6,316 bases of DNA from Planctomycetota bacterium (GCA_027622115.1 JAQBZS010000453.1:1-6316); one strand, 5' to 3'. Numbered from the stretch's first letter, positions 1-6,255 are shown. Program-made: numbers and translations. Notes: a model not told the origin generated them from the sequence alone.

Positions 1-68
1 CTCACGCTCACGCTCACGCTCACGCTCACGCTCACGCTCACGCTCACGCTCACGCTCACGCTCACGCT
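1..68 (+). repeat. CTCACG hexanucleotide tandem repeat, 11 perfect copies
   Basis: Eleven exact CTCACG units (1-66) plus CT run from the first base, so more copies may lie to the left. In the frame of the WD40 gene each unit reads Leu-Thr. A six-base unit keeps frame whatever its copy number, so length change would lengthen or shorten a Leu-Thr stretch rather than switch the gene off. There are no imperfections in the visible copies, suggesting recent expansion or active slippage. Confidence 0.97.
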
Positions 69-2073
69 TTGCGTGTTGTGGGTCGGGAGTGAAGTGCGCG
101 GACAACTTCCGGAATCGCCGCCGGACGAGCATCCTTCAACGCAGTTGCCCAAACACGCGGTCGCGCAGTTGGGCGGATCTCGGTTTCTGGTCGACACCTC
201 GCAGCCGAGTCGCTTGATTGTCTCACCGAACGGCCGATTCATCGCGACACTCGCGCAAGCGAAGTACGGCATGGTGCGAACCGGATTGCAGGTGTTCGAC
301 GCGAGATCCGGTCGGTCAATTCGGACCAAGAACATTCCCAGCGACTGGGTCTTGGGTTTCGCTTGGCACAACAACAGCCGCGACTTCGCCGTCGTCGTGA
401 AGGGTCTCAAACAATCGACCGTGCGGTTATGGATCGGCGATGCGGAGTCCGGTCCTCGCAAACCGGGGCCGGTGTTTCAGTACGAAGTCGATGACATTGG
501 ATGGTCGTCGGACGGCAATCAGATCGCGGTCGCCACCAAAGACAAAAAGATCACGGTAGTCGATGCGAATTCGCTGAAGCCGATTCGCGAGTTGGACGCC
601 GCGTGCTGGTCCTTGTGCTTTTCAAACGACAGCAGGCTCCTGGCATACGGCAAGGACGAAGTTGTGGTCCAAGATGCCCGCAGCAGCCGACGCGACGCCG
701 CGTTTCAAATCCCGAAGAGTGTGGGCAACGTGTATTGCTTGCGATTCAGTCCAAACGACCGAATGTTGGCGATCGGAAGCCAAACCGGCTTGTATCTCTG
801 GGATCGCTCGGAGAAGTCACTCATCGAATTGAAACACGGCGACAGCCAGCCCGACGACGCGAAGAAATCCGACGCCACCAAGCGGAAGATTTCCCCCGCG
901 TTCAATTCCGTGTGCTTCTTTGACGGCGGTCGCAAAGTTGCGGCGAGCATCGGATTTGGAAGCAACCGCACTGGGATTTGGGACGTGGCGTCACGGAAGC
1001 TCGAACACGTCGTCGAAGGACCACAGGCCTGGGCGGTCGACGCGGAGCCGACTTCGAAGCAATTCGTGATTGGCGCCTATCGCCTGGTATTTTGCGACCG
1101 AGACGGTCGCGTGTTCTTCCCCAAGGCCCACGTCAACGGCATCGTTTCATTGATCGCATTGCCCAACGACGGGTTAATCAGTTGTGGCCGAAATTGTGCC
1201 ATTCACGAGTGGAACACCAAGACGTTGACTCATGTGAAGCGGATCGAGTCCGACTTGCGGGTTCGGTCGGCGGCACACGATGGCCGGTCACTGCTGAGCG
1301 TGTCAATGAATTCACCGGGTATCGAAGTGCGGAACACAACGACCGGGGCCGCCGTCTGGGAATGGGCGGACGCGAAGAAACCAAGTAATGATGCGGTCGT
1401 TATCGAATTCACATCGGTCGCACCGCTTTCCGACAAGATGATTGCCACCGGCGAATTTCAGGGAGCCGTTCGGTTTTGGGATACGAACAGTCCGCCGCCG
1501 ATCCAGCCTCCGCCAGCCTTAATGGTTTCGGCATCGCCGGAAGAGCCCAAATTTACGCTTTCGGACAGCTTCTGGACTCAGCTCAAGACGTCTCCCGACG
1601 GCAAGTGGCTAGTCGCTTGGACGATTCCCAGAACCACGGTCACGATGATCGACGTCAAGACTCGGCAGATCAAATGGTCGCGAAGCTTCGGCAACATCTT
1701 CATACCGCAAGTTGAATTCATCCCTCGCAAGAAGTGCATCGTGGTGACCACGAATCGCGGCTTTCAGTTTCTGGAAATTGCTACCGGAAAGCCGCTGAAG
1801 CAAAGCGTGGTCGAGTGCGATAGCTGGACGACTGCTTTGGCCGTTTCACCATCCGGCAATCGATTGGCCGCCGTGATTCATTTGGCCAACGCCTCGATTG
1901 CGGATCCCGCTGGCGAGCGATTGCTTCAAGTTTGGGATGTCGAAACCGGAAAGGTGGTGGCAAGTTTTCGCGGGCATGAAGCAGTCGTGCAAAGTCTGAC
2001 GTTTTCGATGGACGAGCGATTTGTCATTTCCGGCGATGAAGAGTCGCGAATCTTTGTGTGGTCGCTGCCCTAG
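1..2073 (+). CDS. Exported WD40 beta-propeller protein, 5' end outside window
   Basis: The reading frame is open from base 1; the first visible in-frame start is GTG at 73, which gives 666 residues, but no Shine-Dalgarno precedes it and the upstream codons read as a Leu-Thr repeat followed by LCVLWVG, so the true start is probably left of the window and the repeat lies in a signal peptide or membrane anchor. Numbering from GTG73, residues 25-38 (LPKHAVAQLGGSRF) match the opening common in planctomycete WD40 proteins. I count about 14 strand-d-like motifs (for example LQVFDARSG, VRLWIGDAESG, LYLWDRSE, TGIWDVAS, VRFWDTNS, LQVWDVETG, IFVWSLP), which fits two seven-bladed propellers. The last blade (about 634-666) is the most canonical, with GH and a closing VW. 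No enzymatic domain is seen. WD40 propellers are protein-interaction platforms; partner and exact role are unknown. The stop codon TAG is the first unit of a pentamer repeat. Confidence 0.88.
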   Translation, partial: LTLTLTLTLTLTLTLTLTLTLTLCVLWVGSEVRGQLPESPPDEHPSTQLPKHAVAQLGGSRFLVDTSQPSRLIVSPNGRFIATLAQAKYGMVRTGLQVFDARSGRSIRTKNIPSDWVLGFAWHNNSRDFAVVVKGLKQSTVRLWIGDAESGPRKPGPVFQYEVDDIGWSSDGNQIAVATKDKKITVVDANSLKPIRELDAACWSLCFSNDSRLLAYGKDEVVVQDARSSRRDAAFQIPKSVGNVYCLRFSPNDRMLAIGSQTGLYLWDRSEKSLIELKHGDSQPDDAKKSDATKRKISPAFNSVCFFDGGRKVAASIGFGSNRTGIWDVASRKLEHVVEGPQAWAVDAEPTSKQFVIGAYRLVFCDRDGRVFFPKAHVNGIVSLIALPNDGLISCGRNCAIHEWNTKTLTHVKRIESDLRVRSAAHDGRSLLSVSMNSPGIEVRNTTTGAAVWEWADAKKPSNDAVVIEFTSVAPLSDKMIATGEFQGAVRFWDTNSPPPIQPPPALMVSASPEEPKFTLSDSFWTQLKTSPDGKWLVAWTIPRTTVTMIDVKTRQIKWSRSFGNIFIPQVEFIPRKKCIVVTTNRGFQFLEIATGKPLKQSVVECDSWTTALAVSPSGNRLAAVIHLANASIADPAGERLLQVWDVETGKVVASFRGHEAVVQSLTFSMDERFVISGDEESRIFVWSLP

Positions 2074-2138
2074 ACTAGACTAGACTAGACTAGACTAGAC
2101 TAGACTAGACTAGACTAGACTAGACTAGACTAGACTAG
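2070..2138. repeat. TAGAC pentanucleotide tandem repeat, nearly 14 copies
   Basis: Thirteen exact TAGAC units (2071-2135) are followed by TAG; counting the preceding C gives 69 nt of perfect period five. The first TAG (2071-2073) is the stop codon of the WD40 gene. Because five is not a multiple of three, TAG appears in all three forward frames every 15 nt, and the complement (GTCTA) also gives TAG in all three reverse frames. The array also stacks the tetranucleotide CTAG, which is rare in many bacterial genomes. Confidence 0.97.
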
Positions 2139-2159
2139 CAGGATTCTCGCAGCTCTCGA

Positions 2160-2434
2160 TCAAGACGCGGCCGTGACCGCGATGTGCTCCGCTTGGTCGG
2201 GGTCGGTCGAGGGATAATCGCTGCGGAAATGGACGCGCGACTTTCTCGTCTCGCTTCGGCGGCGGCGACCAGCAAGCGGCTGACCAGCAACATGTTTTGC
2301 AACTCCCAAGCCGCCCGACTCGCGAATTCTCGCGTGCCGACGTAACGGTCCCAGAATTCGACTTGTTCCAAGGCCGCGTCCAGCATTGCCTTTTCTCGGC
2401 GAATGCCCACGTTGCGCCACATCAGTCGGTGATC
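2160..2434 (-). pseudogene. nadB: nadB remnant: C-terminal ~90 codons of L-aspartate oxidase, frameshifted
   Basis: Read on the minus strand, the segment LMWRNVGIRRE followed by VEFWDRYVGTREF, WELQNMLLVSRLLVAAA and RRESR matches the C-terminal helical domain of NadB, the FAD enzyme that oxidises L-aspartate to iminoaspartate in NAD synthesis. The frame is then lost, and the adjacent frame continues VHFRSDYPSTDP to a TGA at 2160-2162, the usual NadB ending (family pattern ESRGVHFRSDYP). A one-base deletion at about 2233-2240 explains this: GCGC stands where a Gly codon should follow Arg. The FAD-binding and catalytic part (more than 400 residues in full-length NadB of about 540) is absent; homology fades just upstream of 2434, about 60 bp after the stop of the neighbouring phosphoesterase gene. 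This is a dead fragment, and a working nadB would have to lie elsewhere. The family match is recalled from the protein pattern, not searched. Confidence 0.8.
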
Positions 2435-2492
2435 TGCCAACCCCGGCCACCCATCTCGACAACAATCACTGGATACATTCTTGAACGCGCAC

Positions 2493-2969
2493 TCAGTCCA
2501 ACGGGACGATCTCGACATGCATGTTGTCGGTGTCGAGCGTTGCCACCGTTGGCTTGCCGGTCACCCAGCCGCAACATTCACCGGGATTCAGGTGCAGCAC
2601 GCCGCCGCGTGTTTCGTTCACGATTTGATGCGTGTGTCCGTAAATGATGGCGCGTACGTTTTCGATCGGTGGATGTGTTTCATCGGGCGGGTAGTGGTCG
2701 AGACTGATGCAAATGCCGCCGACTTCCACCAGCAAGGGACCATCGACAATTTGTGGTAACAGAACCTTCAGGCCGTTCCGCTCGCCGTCGTTATTGCCGT
2801 AGACCACGTGCAGCGGTCCCTGCCAATCCAACACCGCCTTGGCCGCGAACGGTGCAATGATGTCTCCCGGATGAATCAGGACTTCGATGCCTTCGCGCAC
2901 CAATCGGTCGACTCCGGCATGGATGCGGTCCAGGTGATCGTGACTATCGGATAGGATGCCGAGTAGCAT
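2493..2969 (-). CDS. Metallophosphoesterase, YfcE/MJ0936 family
   Basis: The product is 158 residues, the usual size for single-domain calcineurin-like phosphoesterases of the YfcE/MJ0936 type, which are cytoplasmic, bind two metal ions and cleave phosphodiesters. Metal-binding motifs appear in order: SDSH (D8, H10), HPGD (D36), GNND (N59-D61 region), a His at 92 (LDHYPPD), and GHTH (H112, H114). The late NPGS motif of the family appears as NPGE (128-131). I chose the ATG at 2967-2969 because AAGGAG lies five bases upstream and the protein then starts directly with strand one (MLLGILSDSHDH); a 36-residue upstream extension to 3077 is possible but looks non-coding. There is no signal peptide. 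It is divergent from the DUF2330 gene and is followed by the nadB remnant on the same strand. The natural substrate is not predictable from sequence. Confidence 0.93.
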   Translation of the reverse strand: MLLGILSDSHDHLDRIHAGVDRLVREGIEVLIHPGDIIAPFAAKAVLDWQGPLHVVYGNNDGERNGLKVLLPQIVDGPLLVEVGGICISLDHYPPDETHPPIENVRAIIYGHTHQIVNETRGGVLHLNPGECCGWVTGKPTVATLDTDNMHVEIVPLD

Positions 2970-2974
2970 CGGTG

Positions 2975-2980
2975 CTCCTT
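2975..2980 (-). promoter_or_regulatory. Shine-Dalgarno for the phosphoesterase
   Basis: AAGGAG on the minus strand, five bases before the ATG at 2969. It is a full-strength site and decides the short start over the upstream ATG at 3077. Confidence 0.85.
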
Positions 2981-3081
2981 GTGGCTCAAGAGTTATTCCG
3001 GCGACGTCTCGGTTGCTTCGAACCGGTTGCCGTCCGTTCGATCGCGGCAGCGTGGGCTGTCCCCACACGTGAATCAAGTCT

Positions 3082-3085
3082 GGAG
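3082..3085 (+). promoter_or_regulatory. Shine-Dalgarno for the DUF2330 gene
   Basis: GGAG six bases before ATG 3092. It supports this start, from which a clean signal peptide is read, over an in-frame ATG at 2972. Confidence 0.7.
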
Positions 3086-3091
3086 TGCGTC

Positions 3092-4330
3092 ATGAAGTCT
3101 CCCCAATCGTGCGTCTTGCTCGTGTTGCTGTTGCTCGTTCCAACATTGGCGCTGGGCGATGGAAAGGTCGTGCCACCGCGAAACTATCAGGGGTCGCTCG
3201 AAGAGAAAGCTCAAGAAGCCATCATCATCTTTCACGGCTCGGATGAACCCGAAGAAGCCACAGAAGACTTGATTCTCAAAATCCAAGTCGCGGGAGAGAC
3301 CGACAGTTTCGCTTGGATTGTCCCGTTTCCCCGCAAGCCCACCGTGAAGGAAGAAAGCGACACGCTGTTCCAAGAGTGCTTTCGCTACGTCGAAGCCCGT
3401 CGCGGTCATGCCGGCGGTTCGAAGGGCGACGCCAAGAACGAAGCTGAACCGGCAGCCGCCAAGGACGATGTTAAGGTCAAAGTGCTGTCGCGCGAGATCG
3501 TGGGCAAGTTCGATGTGGCCGTGGTTCAGGAAGTGCAAGCGGGAACGCTCAACGCCTGGTTGGTCGAGAACGGCTATCAATCGCTGGACAATGCCGAAGA
3601 CGTGCTGGAGTTCTATCGCAAAAAGCAATACGTGTTTGCGTGCATCAAGGTCGATGCGGATCAGCTTGCCACGCGCAAGGTCGTGGATTTGCACCCGCTA
3701 CGATTCAGCTTCAAAACGGGTGGGAAAGACGGCATTTACTTTCCCATGAAACTCACCGGTTTGCAGTCCGAACGATTCGATGTGAATCTGTATGTGTTCT
3801 ATCGCTATTGGCTCAACGACAATCTCTCGAAATTCGGATATGTCCATCGCGGATTCCGATTGCGGCATCGAGATTGGGATTCGGACGAATGCGTGGCCAA
3901 CGGCGGCAAGGCCTTCACTGATCCGGAGAACGATCCTTACCTGCGGCGCTACAGTCATTTCTTCCCCACGGTGACGAAACTGTTACAGAAGCTGCATCCG
4001 GGTGAGCGATACTATCTCACAAACATCCAGGCAACTCGCCTCAACCCGAAAGACGTGCGAGATTGGAGCGACGACCTGTGGATGTTCCCCTATTACACGA
4101 ATCCTGATTTCGTTCCGCACGATGCTCGCGCCGGCGGACCGGCTTCGGCTGCGTGGCCGGGTTTACAAGTCGCCGGACCTGGGGGTGACGGCTTTGCAAG
4201 TCCGCTGTCGTGGACTCCACCGTTTTCAGTTCTCATGATGGCGGGTGTCGGCGTGGTATTGATCGGGCTGGGCGCGGTTGTGTTGTATGTCACGCTGCGA
4301 CGACGATCCGACCAACAGATCGACGGCTGA
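3092..4330 (+). CDS. DUF2330 family protein, secreted with C-terminal membrane anchor
   Basis: The product is 412 residues. Residues 1-22 form a signal peptide (hydrophobic core VLLVLLLLVPTLALG, likely cut after ALG). The mature part fits the DUF2330 family: an opening with an AIIIFHG strand (43-49), DLILKIQV (59-66), the FAWIVPFP motif (73-80), then after a charged Ala/Lys/Glu linker (about 104-126) VLSREIVGKFDVAVVQ (131-146), LNAWLVENGY (153-162) and YVFACIKVD (180-188). Residues about 378-401 are a transmembrane helix followed by RRR, so the chain should sit outside with a short cytoplasmic tail. Function of DUF2330 is unknown. The start at ATG 3092 is preferred because it has GGAG six bases before it and gives the signal peptide at the very N terminus. 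The next gene, also exported, follows after 49 bp, so the two probably form an operon. Confidence 0.88.
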   Translation: MKSPQSCVLLVLLLLVPTLALGDGKVVPPRNYQGSLEEKAQEAIIIFHGSDEPEEATEDLILKIQVAGETDSFAWIVPFPRKPTVKEESDTLFQECFRYVEARRGHAGGSKGDAKNEAEPAAAKDDVKVKVLSREIVGKFDVAVVQEVQAGTLNAWLVENGYQSLDNAEDVLEFYRKKQYVFACIKVDADQLATRKVVDLHPLRFSFKTGGKDGIYFPMKLTGLQSERFDVNLYVFYRYWLNDNLSKFGYVHRGFRLRHRDWDSDECVANGGKAFTDPENDPYLRRYSHFFPTVTKLLQKLHPGERYYLTNIQATRLNPKDVRDWSDDLWMFPYYTNPDFVPHDARAGGPASAAWPGLQVAGPGGDGFASPLSWTPPFSVLMMAGVGVVLIGLGAVVLYVTLRRRSDQQIDG

Positions 4331-4369
4331 CCGAGCGGTGGCGATCGAGGTATTGATTTCGATAACAAC

Positions 4370-4373
4370 GAGG
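4370..4373 (+). promoter_or_regulatory. Shine-Dalgarno for the CPFC protein gene
   Basis: GAGG six bases before ATG 4380 selects this start rather than an in-frame ATG at 4278 that lies inside the DUF2330 gene. No terminator-like hairpin is visible in the 49-bp gap between the two genes. Confidence 0.6.
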
Positions 4374-4379
4374 TACGAG

Positions 4380-5561
4380 ATGTCCCGTTCCCTGCGATTG
4401 TTGACGTGTGCGATGTTGCTGTGCTCGCTAAGTCCGGCGATGTCGAACTTGGTCCTCGGCTGTCCATTTTGTCCGCCGGCACAACAAACTCTGAGCGAAA
4501 AATTCTCGGATTCCGACGCGGTGTTGTTGGCACAATGGGTCAATTCGAAGCGCGGCTCGGAAGGCGAGCAAGGGCAGACGACATTCAGTATCACGCAAGT
4601 CGCGAAGGGTGACGCCGCCAAGTTCAAACCCAACACCAAGCATGTGTTCGGCCGCTTCCGCGACGGCAAGGTCGGCGACCTATTTCTGTTGATGGGCGTG
4701 GAAAGCAAACAGGGCGGCATCGAATGGGACACGCCGCTGGAGATCACCGAGACGGGCTTCCAATACATGCTGCAAGCTCCCGCCGGCGAGTCTCCCGTGG
4801 TGCAGCGACTGAGCTATTTCCTGAAATTCTTGCAATATCCCGACCCCATGATTTCAAACGACGCGTACATGGAATTCGCCAAAGCGTCTTATGCGGACGT
4901 GGCGCTGATCCGCGACAAGCTGTCCGCGAAAAAGCTTCGCGAGTGGATCGGTTCGACGGAAGTTGCCGCCACGACTCGGCGAGGTTTATACGGCATGATG
5001 CTGGGACTGTGCGGCGGCCCGGACGATGCGGAGTTCATGCGCGAGCTGATCGTCAAAGAGACCGACGACTTTCGGCTGGGGATCGATGGCGTGATGGGCG
5101 GCTATTTGTTGCTGGTCGGCGATCGCGGCGTCGACGATATCGAACGCACGAAACTTAAACGGCTCGACATTCCCTTTAGCGAAACGTATTCGGCGATGCA
5201 GGCCATTCGGTTCATTTGGGACTACGGCGAAAACCAGGTGTCTCGCGACCGTCTGAAAGTGGCCATGCGGGTGTTGCTTGATCAGCCGAAGCTCGCGGAA
5301 ATCGTGATTCGCGACTTGGCACGTTGGAAGGATTGGTCCGTGCAGGATCGCTTGATGACGTTGTTCGACACCAAGGGCTACGACAATCGCTTCACGCGCC
5401 GAGCGATCGCGGCCTACATGATCGCGGGCACTCGCGATGTCCCGAAAGATGCCGCCGCCAAAACGCCACCGCACGCGGATGCGGCGAAGAAGCACTTGAT
5501 GACGCTTCGCGAAAAGGACGATCGCATCGTGAAAGAAGCTAAGGACTTGTTCTTTGACTAA
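4380..5561 (+). CDS. Secreted CPFC-motif protein of unknown function
   Basis: The product is 393 residues. Residues 1-27 are a signal sequence (core LLTCAMLLCSLSPAMSNLVLG) and the mature end begins CPFC (28-31). Cys28 sits in VLGC, close to a lipobox, so either lipid anchoring at Cys28 or signal peptidase I cleavage is possible; the two cysteines also form a CxxC pair. After this, TLSEKFSDSDAVLLAQWV (37-54) and the following strands (FSITQVAKG, VFGRF, GDLFLLMGV, about 69-107) look like a small beta domain. From about 143 the sequence is mainly helical with a repeat-like feel (VQRLSYFLKFL, DVALIRDKL, DRLMTLF, AIAAYMIAG), perhaps HEAT-like, ending in a charged tail. I recall secreted planctomycete proteins with the same CPFC opening but know no function for them. 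It follows the DUF2330 gene closely and is probably co-expressed. Confidence 0.85.
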   Translation: MSRSLRLLTCAMLLCSLSPAMSNLVLGCPFCPPAQQTLSEKFSDSDAVLLAQWVNSKRGSEGEQGQTTFSITQVAKGDAAKFKPNTKHVFGRFRDGKVGDLFLLMGVESKQGGIEWDTPLEITETGFQYMLQAPAGESPVVQRLSYFLKFLQYPDPMISNDAYMEFAKASYADVALIRDKLSAKKLREWIGSTEVAATTRRGLYGMMLGLCGGPDDAEFMRELIVKETDDFRLGIDGVMGGYLLLVGDRGVDDIERTKLKRLDIPFSETYSAMQAIRFIWDYGENQVSRDRLKVAMRVLLDQPKLAEIVIRDLARWKDWSVQDRLMTLFDTKGYDNRFTRRAIAAYMIAGTRDVPKDAAAKTPPHADAAKKHLMTLREKDDRIVKEAKDLFFD

Positions 5562-5567
5562 TTGGAC

Positions 5568-5737
5568 AGCGCCACTTCGGCGTGAACGTCGCTCGGTTAC
5601 CGCACGCCGTAGGCACGCGCGTTTGTGGACATCTCGCGGTCGAAACTACCAAGAACTGATGAGACGCGTTTTCACTCCCTCAAACGCGCGTGCCTACGAC
5701 GGCGTGCGGTTAAACGAGCGAACGCCAAAGTGGCGCT
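5568..5737. repeat. ~170-bp palindromic element with ~57-nt imperfect inverted arms (MITE/REP-like)
   Basis: The left arm (5568-5625) and the right arm (5681-5737) are inverted copies differing by a few substitutions and small indels; the inner 16 bases (TAGGCACGCGCGTTTG and its complement) and the outer ten (AGCGCCACTT and its complement) are identical. Each arm also folds alone: left CGGCGTG (5578-5584) with CACGCCG (5603-5609); right CGCCA (5723-5727) with TGGCG (5731-5735). The 55-bp centre contains CGCGTTT (5665-5671), which can pair with AAACGCG (5682-5688) in competition with the long stem. GACAG occurs on both flanks (5565-5569 and 5740-5744), a weak candidate target duplication. It has no coding capacity. 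It lies seven bases after the CPFC gene stop and could act as a transcript end or mRNA-stabilising structure, although it lacks a T run. Confidence 0.85.
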
Positions 5738-5902
5738 AAGACAGTGTCGTTTGTGCTTCCCGTTGGTCGAACAGAATCATGAACAGCAATCGTTGGTGAT
5801 GAGCGTCCGAAACGGGATCATGCGGGCAGAAAGGTCGGATCAGTCAACTTAGCGAACACGCCGGTTTCCATCGTTCATCGCCCATGTGAATAGGCCCCGG
5901 AA
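5738..5902. other. Intergenic stretch without recognisable gene
   Basis: Short open frames cross this stretch, but none has a start with a ribosome site or a recognisable protein pattern. I see no tRNA, promoter or repeat that I can support. It separates the two palindromic elements. Confidence 0.5.
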
Positions 5903-5976
5903 GGGGGCGGGAGTCTTTTTCGCTTGTGGATTTTCTAAATTCGGGGAGTCGCTTCGGCGAAAAGACTCCCGACCCC
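5903..5976. repeat. Inverted repeat, ~20-nt arms, with internal TTCG hairpin
   Basis: The left arm 5903-5923 (reading GGGGGCGGGAGTC, then five T and CGC) is the inverse of the right arm 5957-5976 except for one substitution and one extra T. The spacer is 33 bp. A second, competing hairpin lies in the right half: GGGAGTC (5944-5950) can pair with GACTCCC (5964-5970), capped by TCGC-TTCG-GCGA (5949-5960), a C(UUCG)G tetraloop in RNA. The two foldings share the GACTCCC strand and so exclude each other. The element ends 30 bases before the hydrolase start and would be in its leader if transcribed from upstream. It may be a dispersed palindrome or a leader structure; the sequence alone does not decide. 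Confidence 0.8.
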
Positions 5977-6006
5977 GTGGATGTTCGACCGCATCGAAAA
6001 TCTCGC

Positions 6007-6255
6007 ATGATCACAAACACTCTTCAGACGGATTGTGGGCTCGTCGAATACACCGAATCCGGTTCCGGTGAAGTGATTCTGTACTTTCACGGCACGGGCC
6101 TCACCGGCGACACCATGATGTCCTTCGAGCTTCCCTTGGTGGAATCCGGGTTTCGGCTGATCATTCCTAACCGGCCGGGATATGGAAGTACCCCGCTGTC
6201 CGAGCACCGCTCGGCTACCGACTGTGCGGATGTCGCCGCCGCGCTGCTGGTATGA
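6007..6255 (+). pseudogene. Truncated alpha/beta hydrolase, N-terminal 82 residues
   Basis: From ATG 6007 the product shows the N-terminal part of an alpha/beta-hydrolase fold enzyme: GEVILYFHGTG (21-31, strand followed by the HGTG oxyanion-hole motif), LPLVESGFRLIIPNRPGYG (42-60, with RPGYG), then STPL and a helix ATDCADVAAALL (70-81). Family members normally run to about 270-300 residues and next show the GxSxG nucleophile elbow, then the Asp and His of the triad; all are missing because a TGA stops the frame at 6253-6255. Residue homology breaks at about 6250, after ALL. None of the three frames downstream restores a hydrolase pattern, so this is a truncation by foreign sequence and not a simple frameshift. 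The ATG has no clear Shine-Dalgarno; an in-frame ATG at 5926 lies within the inverted repeat and seems less likely. The original substrate is unknown, and the fragment cannot be catalytic. Confidence 0.8.

Larger units (their letters stand above)
2970..3091. promoter_or_regulatory. Divergent intergenic spacer, presumed promoter region
   Basis: These 122 bases separate the start of the phosphoesterase (minus) from the start of the DUF2330 gene (plus), so promoters for both should lie here or overlap the 5' ends. I see no convincing -35/-10 pair. The centre (3011-3030) has nested symmetry: GGTTGC repeated directly at 3011-3016 and 3025-3030, the palindromes TTCGAA (3017-3022) and AACCGGTT (3021-3028), and CGGTT/AACCG arms. 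It could be an operator, but this is inference from symmetry only. Confidence 0.35.

Noticed and set aside
1..68. Hexamer array or pentamer array as a CRISPR array
   Set aside because: Units are 5-6 bases with no spacers; these are simple tandem repeats.
2135..2518. A 127-residue intact minus-strand protein
   Set aside because: Its middle is NadB-like, but its first ~30 residues overlap the end of the phosphoesterase gene out of frame and its last ~35 are off frame relative to NadB, so it is a pseudogene frame and not a gene.
2972..3091. N-terminal 40-residue extension of the DUF2330 protein
   Set aside because: It would place the signal peptide internally, and the ribosome site points to ATG 3092.
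3074..3694. 206-codon open frame on the minus strand opposite the DUF2330 gene
   Set aside because: It is the antisense shadow of a well-supported coding gene, with no recognisable protein pattern.
4986..5495. 169-codon minus-strand open frame opposite the CPFC gene
   Set aside because: Its composition follows from the opposite strand's codon use; no start site or domain supports it.
5568..5737. The large palindrome as a classic Rho-independent terminator
   Set aside because: The arms are far too long and no T run follows either side; a role in ending transcripts is possible but not shown.
5554..5852. Two overlapping short open frames after the CPFC gene
   Set aside because: They read through the palindromic element and have no ribosome site or family pattern.
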